From an uncultured Pseudomonadota bacterium (GTDB lineage Bacteria > Pseudomonadota > Gammaproteobacteria > Methylococcales > Methylomonadaceae), in contig CAJBJW010000090.1 in assembly GCA_903953455.1 (NCBI GenBank), positions 1 through 13,213 of the forward strand: a stretch of DNA of 13,213 nt. The letters run 5' to 3'. Below, in pieces: positions 1-5,721 of this stretch; within the stretch, counting starts at the first letter, position 1, and the number at the start of each line of letters is the position of its first letter. Under the pieces are notes generated by a model. That model did not search any database. It worked only from the letters and a program-made list of their open reading frames with translations, and was not told the origin of the DNA. The position numbers were made by a program, and so were the translations under genes.

Positions 1-2
1 CC

Positions 3-143
3 GTTGAGCGAGTTAATGGTCGTTTAAAAGAGGAGTTTGGAGGACGAATGGTTCGTGTGCGTGGCCATGCAAAAGTCATGTGTCACTTGATGTTTGGTAT
101 TTTGGCGCTCACAGCGAATCAGATGCTGATGTTAGTCACCTGA
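3..143 (+). CDS. DDE transposase, C-terminal fragment (cut by window edge)
   Basis: Forty-six codons are open from the left edge to a TGA. The peptide begins VERVNGRLKEEFGG, continues RVRGHAKVMCHL, and ends in a hydrophobic tail (FGILALTANQML). The E-R-x-N-x-x-L-K-x-x-F-G pattern followed by a GHxKV helix is typical of the C-terminal end of IS4/IS5-superfamily DDE transposases, where the Glu of ERVNGRLKE would be the third catalytic acidic residue. The rest of the protein lies outside the window, so it is unknown whether the element is complete. Family level is fairly sure; the IS group is not. No clear terminal inverted repeat could be picked out downstream without the left end. Confidence 0.75.
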   Translation, partial: VERVNGRLKEEFGGRMVRVRGHAKVMCHLMFGILALTANQMLMLVT

Positions 144-149
144 CTATTC

Positions 150-182
150 AACTCATCGATTGAAAATGCGATTTTTTGAGTT
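150..182. repeat. inverted repeat just after the transposase stop
   Basis: AACTCA (150-155) and TGAGTT (177-182) are perfect complements. Inside them TCG pairs with CGA, and AAAAT-GCG-ATTTT forms a second small hairpin followed by T residues. It lies 7 bases after the transposase stop, so it could be a weak terminator or part of the element's right end. A 6-bp dyad in AT-rich DNA can also arise by chance. Confidence 0.25.
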
Positions 183-385
183 TATAGGACGACTATGCTC
201 TAAATTTGAGAAAAACCAAGTTATTCGCGACAATTCACCCGTGAATGAACAACATTTTTAAAAAATTATGGTTTAGCATCGGTTAATACCAACACACACT
301 GTTAAAATAAATTAGTTTTGCAAGAGCCTCTATTGATAGTCAATTATTTCATTTTGATTTTGTTTAATTATTATAGGTACCTATT

Positions 386-544
386 ATGAAACTATTATCT
401 AGAGAGATCTTGGTTGGATTGATTTTTGTTTTTGGAATTGCTGGCATTGTTTTAGGTGAATTTATTATGTCACTTCTATTGTTTGTGACAGCAGATATTT
501 TAAGAGGTTCTAAAACGCATAGTATTGAAAACAAAGTAGCTTAA
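386..544 (+). CDS. small hypothetical membrane protein (52 aa)
   Basis: An ATG-to-TAA frame encodes 52 residues: a short charged N-terminus (MKLLSRE), one hydrophobic segment at about residues 8-36 (ILVGLIFVFGIAGIVLGEF then MSLLLFV), and a polar tail with basic residues (ADILRGSKTHSIENKVA). The charge pattern suggests one membrane helix or a tight hairpin. A short AGGT lies about 8 bases before the ATG, a weak ribosome site. I do not recognise the family. It stands alone between the transposase fragment and the ald leader. It may be a real small membrane protein, since composition and topology are protein-like, but there is no homology support from sight alone. Confidence 0.45.
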   Translation: MKLLSREILVGLIFVFGIAGIVLGEFIMSLLLFVTADILRGSKTHSIENKVA

Positions 545-601
545 AGCTATTGTTGATGATCTAAATTAATAGGGTGATGAACGTTCATTTATTGATTAAT
601 A

Positions 602-670
602 TAGTCTAAAGTGAAACAAGGACTGCGAAAGCAATAGCTTGATACATTATCATTTAAAGCACTTAGACTA
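602..670 (+). promoter_or_regulatory. foldable leader upstream of ald
   Basis: TAGTCTAAAGTG (602-613) and CACTTAGACTA (660-670) pair over 11 bp with one bulged A. The second arm ends 23 bases before the ald Shine-Dalgarno. The enclosed stretch holds a smaller GATA/TATC hairpin (641-651). No known riboswitch class is recognised. It could be a 5' leader structure or a protein site; the pairing is the only evidence. Confidence 0.35.
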
Positions 671-705
671 GAGATTTCTCGCAACGGGTTATTGAGGAGA
701 ATGCA

Positions 706-1815
706 ATGTTAATAGGCGTACCGAAAGAAATAAAAGACAATGAAAATCGAGTGGGTATGATACCCAGTACGTTAAATACATTGGTAAAACTCGGTCATCA
801 AGTGCTAGTCGAAAAGGGGGCGGGCGAGGGGAGTGCAATTTCAGATCAGGCTTACCGCCAAGCAGGCGCCACCATTGTTGACACAGCAAAAGAAGCTTGG
901 AATGCACAATTGGTTATCAAAGTTAAAGAGCCTATTGACGTCGAATATGCTTTTCTTCGCTCAGATTTGCTACTTTTTACTTATTTGCATTTAGCCTCCA
1001 ATCAATTATTAACCGAAGCGTTAATCAAATCCAAAACCACGGGCATTGCATACGAAACGGTGCAATTACATGATGGCTCCTTGCCACTGCTCACACCGAT
1101 GAGTGAGGTAGCAGGACGCATGGCAACTCAAGTGGGTGCGTATTATTTGCAAAAGAATAATGGGGGACGTGGTGTTTTGATGGGTGGGGTGCCTGGTGTC
1201 TTGCCTGCTAATGTAGTTGTTCTTGGCGGTGGGATTGTTGGCAGTAATGCGGCTCAGATGGCGGTGGGATTGGGAGCGCGAGTTACACTACTTGATATCA
1301 ATCATGCGCGTTTAAAACAATTGGATGACATTTATCAAGGGCGATTACAAACGCTTACCAGCAATGCTTATAACATTGAAGAAGCCATTGTGACAGCCGA
1401 TTTGATCATTGGTGCAGTGCTTATCCCTGGGCGTCGAGCACCTTGGCTGGTGACAAAAGAGATGTTGCCTCGTATGCGTGAGGGTGCAGTCATTGTGGAT
1501 GTGGCCGTTGATCAAGGTGGATGTATTGAAACCACGCGAGCCACTACGCACAGTCATCCTACCTATACCATTGATGGCGTATTACATTATTGCGTTGCAA
1601 ATATGCCCGGCGCCGTACCTAGAACCAGTACGTTTGCCCTCAATCATCAAACTGCGCCTTATATTATTGAGTTAGCTAATCATGGACTGGATGCACTGCG
1701 TCGCAATAGTGCTTTGCAGATGGGGCTATCGACGTATCAAGGTACCATCACATATCATGCTGTCGCTGAGGCTTTTGCTTTGCCGTATCAGAGTGCGGCA
1801 GAAATATTAGATTAA
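706..1815 (+). CDS. ald: alanine dehydrogenase
   Basis: NAD-dependent L-alanine dehydrogenase (L-alanine + NAD+ + water to pyruvate + NH4+ + NADH), a cytoplasmic enzyme that uses alanine as carbon and nitrogen source or runs reductively. Its 369 residues match the family's usual length of about 371. The start MLIGVPKEIKDNENRVG is the family signature with the substrate-binding Arg15. Lys74 (KVKEP), His95 (YLHLA) and Asp269 (VAVDQGG) fall where the pyruvate-binding and catalytic residues lie in characterised enzymes. The Rossmann fold shows GGGIVG at 174-179 with Asp197 (LLDIN), which favours NAD over NADP. The start is fixed by GAGGAGA at 694-700, 5 bases before the ATG. It appears monocistronic and intact. 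Confidence in family and function is high. Confidence 0.96.
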   Translation: MLIGVPKEIKDNENRVGMIPSTLNTLVKLGHQVLVEKGAGEGSAISDQAYRQAGATIVDTAKEAWNAQLVIKVKEPIDVEYAFLRSDLLLFTYLHLASNQLLTEALIKSKTTGIAYETVQLHDGSLPLLTPMSEVAGRMATQVGAYYLQKNNGGRGVLMGGVPGVLPANVVVLGGGIVGSNAAQMAVGLGARVTLLDINHARLKQLDDIYQGRLQTLTSNAYNIEEAIVTADLIIGAVLIPGRRAPWLVTKEMLPRMREGAVIVDVAVDQGGCIETTRATTHSHPTYTIDGVLHYCVANMPGAVPRTSTFALNHQTAPYIIELANHGLDALRRNSALQMGLSTYQGTITYHAVAEAFALPYQSAAEILD

Positions 1816-1833
1816 AATGTCTGTGCGAATTTC

Positions 1834-1864
1834 TGAGAAGTATATCTTTTTGTATAAGTTCTCA
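1834..1864 (+). terminator. weak hairpin after ald
   Basis: TGAGAA (1834-1839) pairs with TTCTCA (1859-1864), with an inner TATA/TATA match and a U-rich loop, starting 18 bases after the ald stop. No T-run follows, so it is not a textbook intrinsic terminator. Confidence 0.25.
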
Positions 1865-1902
1865 TCTCAATTCTCAAATAGTAGTTAATAAAAATATTTG
1901 AG

Positions 1903-1959
1903 GCGACAACTAACCTGATTCAGGGGGGGGATTGGTTTAGGTCATTATTTGTTGTCTGC
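1903..1959. repeat. foldback enclosing an eight-G tract
   Basis: GACAAC (1905-1910) is complementary to GTTGTC (1951-1956), and this arm extends by GC/GC with one bulge. Nested inside, CTAACC (1910-1915) pairs with GGTTTAG (1934-1940) with one bulged T; the shared C1910 can join only one of the two stems. Eight consecutive G residues (1923-1930) lie in the loop. T-rich sequence follows. It could be a structured transcript end downstream of ald; no RNA family is recognised. Confidence 0.35.
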
Positions 1960-2300
1960 GATTTTGTTTTTGACTGCTGCAATTTATATATTTTATCTTT
2001 TTAAAATTAAAATTTTTGGTATTTTGGTTCTATTTTACACTGCGGTGTAATTTTCATCATACAAATTCCGTGTAGCTAAATTTGTACTGTATACAGGAAA
2101 AACGAATAGTTTTGCGCTTTTTTTAGGCTAGGCGTTAAGGCTCACTGTTATACTTTTGAAGTATTAGGTACTTATATTTTGTGATTTTAATTTTTGGCCA
2201 TCAAAAGTTACTCTTTAAATAGCTTAATTTGCTATAAATTATTTTAGCTTTTTACTTTCTTGCTTTTACAGTTCAGTGCCGCTGCAAAATCATAAAATTT

Positions 2301-2386
2301 ACGAGGAGGATTTCATAAATTACAACGGCACTTATTTTTCTACCATTACCGAGGTCTATAATATCAAAATGGAAAATATTAAATAG
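2301..2386 (+). other. strong ribosome site followed by ATA-started 23-codon frame
   Basis: GAGGAGGA (2303-2310) is a strong Shine-Dalgarno sequence. Five to six bases after its core an ATA codon (2315) opens a 23-codon frame to TAG (2384-2386). The peptide reads (I)NYNGTYFSTITEVYN, then IKMENIK, mostly polar. ATA is an extremely rare start, so this is either a gene whose ATG mutated, a tiny non-canonical ORF, or a chance purine run. The peptide is not recognised. Confidence 0.2.
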
Positions 2387-2677
2387 TTAAAAAACGCAAT
2401 AATTTAGTATTAGAATATTTTTTTATTAAAAATCAATTTTTTAGAAATAATAACCAAGTAAAATACTTTGTAATTATTTTAAATGAACGCACTAAGTGCG
2501 ATTAAGTTCGTGGGCGAATCTAAAGGTGTTGGTTGTAATGGGGTGGTATAAAGTAAAACGATTTAATATTGTTGGTTGAATTTAAAAAAGAAATTGATGA
2601 TTTTATTTGAATTTTTTAAAATTCCCGTCCAATATAAAGTTTCGTGCTTAAGCTCTTTTTCCATTTACGCTATTGCA

Positions 2678-2701
2678 GTATACGATGTATTTGACGTATA
2701 C
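2678..2701. promoter_or_regulatory. 24-bp dyad GTATACG-N10-CGTATAC
   Basis: Perfect 7-bp arms (2678-2684 and 2695-2701) lie one helical turn apart, a geometry common for dimeric regulators. It sits 49 bases upstream of the strong ribosome site at 2750. A 7-bp dyad in 1.6 kb of AT-rich DNA is not rare by chance, so the operator reading is tentative. Confidence 0.3.
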
Positions 2702-2749
2702 AACGACGCAACACCAAACAGCTCAAATACTGCTTAAAGGAAATGTATT

Positions 2750-2830
2750 AAGGAGGTAACCATTTTTGATTTATTTGGCGTAATGATTTTATTGATGTTT
2801 TACTTAACCGTTATATTTATTATGATCTAA
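2750..2830 (+). other. perfect Shine-Dalgarno with ATT-started 22-codon hydrophobic frame
   Basis: AAGGAGGT at 2750-2757 is an eight-base match to the 16S anti-Shine-Dalgarno. Five bases after its last G an ATT codon (2762) opens a frame of 22 codons to TAA (2828-2830). Residues are FDLFGVMILLMFY followed by LTVIFIMI, almost all hydrophobic, so it would make a single membrane helix. ATT is a rare start codon known from infC. An in-frame ATG at 2783 lies too far from the site. It loosely recalls one-helix accessory peptides such as KdpF or CydX, but no kdpA or cydAB follows. It may be a relic with a mutated ATG. Confidence 0.3.
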
Positions 2831-2864
2831 TAATCAATTACCTATATCAATTTAAGTTAACAAC

Positions 2865-3041
2865 TCAATCAATAACCATATCCCCATCCTTAACGCGATA
2901 ATCAGCCAAAGTATTAGAAATCATTTTCAACATTGATGTATGGTAGTCAATCTTCTCACTCTGCGCAGCACTTATCCAAAAAATTTTAACAATGATTGAA
3001 ATGTGCGATAACTGAACACCGATAAATTCGATGTTTGGGTG
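2865..3041 (-). pseudogene. possible gene remnant without a start codon
   Basis: On the minus strand 58 codons are open from just after a TAG (3042-3044) to TGA (2865-2867). The peptide is protein-like: HPNIEFIGVQLSHISIIVK, then IFWISAAQSEKIDYHTSML, then KMISNTLADYRVKDGDMVID. The only ATG codons (MLKMISN) lie near residue 37, leaving about 22 residues, and no good ribosome site precedes them. The upstream end abuts the inverted repeat at 3040-3090. I do not recognise the family. It could be the broken 3' end of a gene or a chance frame. Confidence 0.3.
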
Positions 3042-3090
3042 CTATTACACTATTTATATAAGTGTTATTGCATAAAAAATTGTAATAGCA
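3040..3090. repeat. 10-bp perfect inverted repeat with nested hairpin
   Basis: TGCTATTACA (3040-3049) and TGTAATAGCA (3081-3090) are perfect complements 31 bases apart. Nested and mutually exclusive with it, ACACT (3047-3051) pairs with AGTGT (3061-3065). A rough composition-based estimate makes a 10-bp match at this spacing somewhat unexpected in a stretch of this size. Confidence 0.5.
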
Positions 3091-3103
3091 TGAACAAAAA
3101 TAG

Positions 3104-3131
3104 TTGACTGATTTAGTATGTTTTATATATG
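3104..3131 (+). promoter_or_regulatory. possible sigma-70 promoter
   Basis: TTGACT (3104-3109), a 16-base spacer and TATATG (3126-3131) resemble -35 and -10 boxes. It lies just after the 3040-3090 repeat and about 300 bases before the DUF1566 gene, so a long leader would be needed. The AT-rich setting makes chance matches likely. Confidence 0.3.
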
Positions 3132-3436
3132 CTTAAATTATCGTTTAAAATTAAACCAGTGCATTACTGCTGAAGTTAAAAAAGGGCGTTGATACTGTTT
3201 TATATGCAATGCTAAGAGCTGAGATGTTTTTTTGTTGTACTTCACTCCAACATTAAAAAACACCATCATAACAAAGCCGAAGAAAGCAACAATAGTTAAA
3301 CATTATTAATGGCAGCAGATAGCAGGAACTACCATAAACTGTTGCTAATCTTGGCTATGACGAAAGCAAGTTGCGTAAAGTGCACCATCAGACACATTAA
3401 GTAACTAACTGTTTAACACAAATAAGGAGTAGGGTA

Positions 3437-3892
3437 ATGACTGGCTTTAAAGAAATAGCAAAACTGGCTTTATTGGCGATGGGCTTACTACTGGGACATA
3501 CTGTACAAGCGCGAGGTACTGTTAGTACAGAAGGTTCAGCAATTTATGAGCTGGGTGATAACGGCCCCTTGGGTGGCAAAGTTTATTATGTCGATGATTC
3601 TGGTGAGCATGGCTTAGAAGCGAAAGCAGCCGATGAGATCAATTCGCTAACTTGGAGCGACGCTGTTAAAGCGGCCGGCACTTATGGCTTCGGTTGGCAT
3701 TTACCGACAAAGACTGAATTAAAAATGTTATATGAACACAGAAACGTGGTGAGAGGTTTTGCTATAGACGACTATTGGAGCTCAACGGAACTCGACAGTA
3801 ACAGCGCTTGGATCCAAGGCTTCGGCAATGGCGACCAAGATCGCTACAATAAATACAGTAAGCTTACTGTGCGTGCTGTCCGGGCTTTTTAA
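3437..3892 (+). CDS. secreted DUF1566 (Lcl C-terminal-like) domain protein
   Basis: A 151-residue protein with a signal peptide at residues 1-25 (positive MTGFKEIAK, hydrophobic LALLAMGLLLGH, VQA-R cleavage site), so it is probably exported. Residues 45-151 form one DUF1566 domain: GGKVYYVD at 47-53, EHGLEA at 57-62, WHLPTKTELKMLY at 87-99, DYWSSTE at 112-118, and a closing VRAVRAF. This fold is related to formylglycine-generating-enzyme and C-type-lectin-like domains. In Legionella Lcl it closes a collagen-like adhesin; here there are no collagen repeats, so any adhesion role is not shown. The start is fixed by AAGGAG at 3424-3429, 7 bases before ATG. Family call good, function unknown. Confidence 0.85.
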   Translation: MTGFKEIAKLALLAMGLLLGHTVQARGTVSTEGSAIYELGDNGPLGGKVYYVDDSGEHGLEAKAADEINSLTWSDAVKAAGTYGFGWHLPTKTELKMLYEHRNVVRGFAIDDYWSSTELDSNSAWIQGFGNGDQDRYNKYSKLTVRAVRAF

Positions 3893-3893
3893 T

Positions 3894-4276
3894 ATGTCGC
3901 AACAACCGCGAACAAAAGCCTCTATGCCACAAGTAGCCAGCTTTCATGATGGGGAATGCCCGATCTGCAACATTGAAATCAATGCGATGAAAAAACTCGA
4001 TAAAGCTGGCAATATCAATTGGGTGGATATTACCCATAACTTTGGTAACCAAACTGATTCCTGTAGAAAATAAAGAAATTATCGCTTGTGGGTTCAAAGG
4101 AGCTCAAAGATTCATCAAATAAACTGTTAGGTTTGCACTTAAATAACTTCTTCTTGAAGTCAACAAAACCAAACATTTGCCTAAACGTTGTTAATTGGAC
4201 GTTTTACCTATCCCGGTCTGGGCATAGTCAGAGACCATTAAACTTAATAAATAAAATAGCTCGGACTTGGAGATGA
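3894..4276 (+). pseudogene. frameshifted DUF393 (DCC thiol-disulfide oxidoreductase-like) gene
   Basis: The first frame (ATG 3894, one base after the DUF1566 stop, to TAA 4073) gives 59 residues with the DCC signature FHDGECPICNIEI at about 18-30, including the CxxC pair, then NINWVDIT. Intact members run 110-140 residues. The missing remainder is visible in other frames: NKEIIACGFKGAQRFIK ends at 4122 in the +1 frame and resembles the family's G-V-K-G-A segment; YPGLGIVRD near 4206-4234 and INKIARTWR ending at 4276 resemble the closing proline-glycine turn and the Y-x-x-IA-x-x-R tail. At least two frameshifts are implied. No Shine-Dalgarno precedes the ATG, so it may once have been coupled to the DUF1566 gene. 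The C-terminal assignments are weaker than the N-terminal one. Confidence 0.6.
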
Positions 4277-4279
4277 ATT

Positions 4280-4522
4280 ATGAATATTCTAGTTGCAAAA
4301 ATGCTTAGTTTGTTTAAGAGTGATCGATATGCAGAAAATACGATAGACCTTGCTGAAAAACCTATCAGCACAGCCGCCTTTGTTGTAAATAAAGAACCCG
4401 AGCAACTTCATCAAGGCAAAAGACGCTTGAAGGAAATCTACACAAGCCACTGGGATTTGGATTATCTGCCTAGAAAAGAAGTCGATAAAATATTAGCGGA
4501 AATTAAGCATATTAAGCTTTAG
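4280..4522 (+). CDS. hypothetical protein (80 aa)
   Basis: An 80-residue frame starts at ATG 4280 with GGAG at 4268-4271 about 8 bases upstream, so translation is plausible. The product starts with a moderately hydrophobic stretch (MNILVAKMLSLF), then turns polar and charged, ending EIYTSHWDLDYLPRKEVDK and ILAEIKHIKL, likely helical. No signal peptide with a cleavage site and no membrane helix are evident. I do not recognise the family. It begins 3 bases after the end of the DUF393 pseudogene on the same strand and could be in its old transcript. Composition and a proper ribosome site favour a real gene. Confidence 0.5.
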   Translation: MNILVAKMLSLFKSDRYAENTIDLAEKPISTAAFVVNKEPEQLHQGKRRLKEIYTSHWDLDYLPRKEVDKILAEIKHIKL

Positions 4523-4684
4523 GCGAATTCGCTATAGGCAATACACCCTAATCAAAATCTATAATATTGAAACTTTGCCCAGGGTATGCAAATATTAAGG
4601 CTGATAACGTGAAGCAGCTTTACAACTCTATTGTTTCAACATTCAGAAGACGTTTTTCAAATATTTCGTATTACAAAACAAATT

Positions 4685-4706
4685 TAAAATGCCTATAGAT
4701 GGCTTT
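4685..4706 (-). terminator. weak possible terminator after egtD
   Basis: Read on the minus strand, AAAGCC and GGC-A-TTT flank a 7-base loop, giving a short GCC/GGC stem with A/T pairs and a bulge, followed by a few T residues. It lies about 40 bases beyond the egtD stop. The stem is weak. Confidence 0.25.
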
Positions 4707-4746
4707 ATTCAGTGCTTTACTGGAAGTTTCGGATTACGGATAGAGC

Positions 4747-5721
4747 CTAATTCACCTCGCTTTGAGTTTGCAAATAATGGATACTGAATAAATCATCCGG
4801 GTCTGTCCAGACTTTAACAGGGTAAAAACCTGCCCGTAACGCGAGGCTATGAAATCCAACTACACTATATTTGCTTGAGTTTTCTGTATGTATGGTTTCC
4901 CCTGCTTTAAAGTGAATCAGCTCATCGTCGATACTGATGTGCTGCTCCCTGTCACTCACCAGATGCATTTCGATACGATCGAGGTCCCGTTTATAAAATG
5001 CACGATGTTGGAACTGGTCTACCTGGAAATTTGCGCCCAGTTCGCGGTTGAGCCGCACCAGTAAATTCTTGTTAAATGCCGCGGTCACTTTCTGCTGATC
5101 ATTATAAGCGGCTTCCAAAACGCCAATATCCTTGATCAGGTCGACCCCAATCAATAAACCGCCATCATTACCAACGAGCTGAGCGATTCGCCTAAGCAAA
5201 TCCACTGCTTCTTCCGAAGTTAAATTTCCAATGCTGGAGCCGGGGAAAAAGGCGATACGATTCTTGCCTTTTAAGCCTGGTGGTAAGTTCCAAGGGTCAG
5301 CATAATCGACGCAGATCGCATGAACTTCAAGCCAGGGATAATCCTTCGCGAGCAAACTGGCGGATTGGAACAAATGATCCCTAGATATATCCATTGGTAC
5401 GTAACATTTTGGCTGTATTGCCTCGAGCAATAGACGAATCTTGGTGCTGCTGCCGCTGCCGAGTTCAAAGAGCAGTGCGTCCGGTCCGATCGAGTCGGCT
5501 ATTTGATAGCCGTATTGTTTTAGCAAGCTAATTTCCGTGCGGGTTAGGTAATATTCAGGTAGCTCGCAAATTCGGTCAAACAACATGGAACCCAGTGGAT
5601 CGTAGAAGTATTTTGGTGCAATGTGTTTTTGCTCGGCCTTCAAGCCGGCGAGGACATTGGCCCGGAAATCGCCTAAGGCGGGATGAAAATCATGAAAATT
5701 AATCAAGGGTGGTTTCTTCAT
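4747..5721 (-). CDS. egtD: L-histidine N-alpha-methyltransferase EgtD
   Basis: SAM-dependent enzyme that trimethylates histidine to hercynine, the first step of ergothioneine synthesis; cytoplasmic. From the ATG at 5721 it has 324 residues (family about 321). Visible are ELGSGSSTK at 86-94 (SAM loop), the acidic residue of PMDIS at 111, CVDYAD near 138, FFPGSSIGN ending at Asn166, DLIKD, and Tyr206 in YND. Asn166 and Tyr206 coincide with the histidine-binding residues of Mycobacterium smegmatis EgtD; Glu280 and Ser282 (HTENSSKYS) match its Glu282/Ser284. An upstream in-frame ATG at 5757 would add 12 residues, but 5721 gives a 4-base ATGA overlap with the egtB stop and the family's length, so I chose it. 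No good Shine-Dalgarno is present, which fits translational coupling. Confidence 0.95.
   Translation of the reverse strand: MKKPPLINFHDFHPALGDFRANVLAGLKAEQKHIAPKYFYDPLGSMLFDRICELPEYYLTRTEISLLKQYGYQIADSIGPDALLFELGSGSSTKIRLLLEAIQPKCYVPMDISRDHLFQSASLLAKDYPWLEVHAICVDYADPWNLPPGLKGKNRIAFFPGSSIGNLTSEEAVDLLRRIAQLVGNDGGLLIGVDLIKDIGVLEAAYNDQQKVTAAFNKNLLVRLNRELGANFQVDQFQHRAFYKRDLDRIEMHLVSDREQHISIDDELIHFKAGETIHTENSSKYSVVGFHSLALRAGFYPVKVWTDPDDLFSIHYLQTQSEVN

Larger units (their letters stand above)
1816..3436. other. AT-rich gene-poor stretch of 1.6 kb with scattered signals
   Basis: No conventional gene of ordinary length is seen on either strand. The DNA is very AT-rich. It holds a G8 tract in a foldback (1903-1959), short dyads at 2035-2050 (TTACAC-TGCG-GTGTAA), 2087-2096 (CTGTATACAG), 2150-2164 (ATACTT-TTG-AAGTAT), 2488-2500 (CGCAC-TAA-GTGCG), 2678-2701 and 3040-3090, two strong ribosome-binding sequences followed by non-ATG mini-frames (2315, 2762), and a minus-strand open segment (2865-3041). 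A 22-codon ATG frame at 2483-2551 and a short protein-like run near 3340-3400 (ANLGYDESKLRKVHHQTH in one frame) look like debris. It may be decayed genes plus regulatory or small RNA sequence. Confidence 0.5.

Noticed and set aside
2087..2096. CTGTATACAG palindrome as a LexA box
   Set aside because: The LexA consensus is CTG-N10-CAG; here only four bases separate CTG and CAG, and no SOS gene follows.
2035..2164. Three 6-bp (or shorter) dyads as regulatory sites
   Set aside because: By a rough composition estimate several 6-bp dyads are expected by chance in 1.6 kb of such AT-rich DNA.
3316..3411. 31-codon ATG frame before the DUF1566 gene (MAADSRNYHK...)
   Set aside because: No ribosome site and no recognisable sequence; a different frame of the same DNA looks equally protein-like, so neither is convincing.
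4088..4276. Independent 62-residue gene
   Set aside because: Its last residues (INKIARTWR) fit the tail of the DUF393 pseudogene; the first part does not look like a protein and has no ribosome site.
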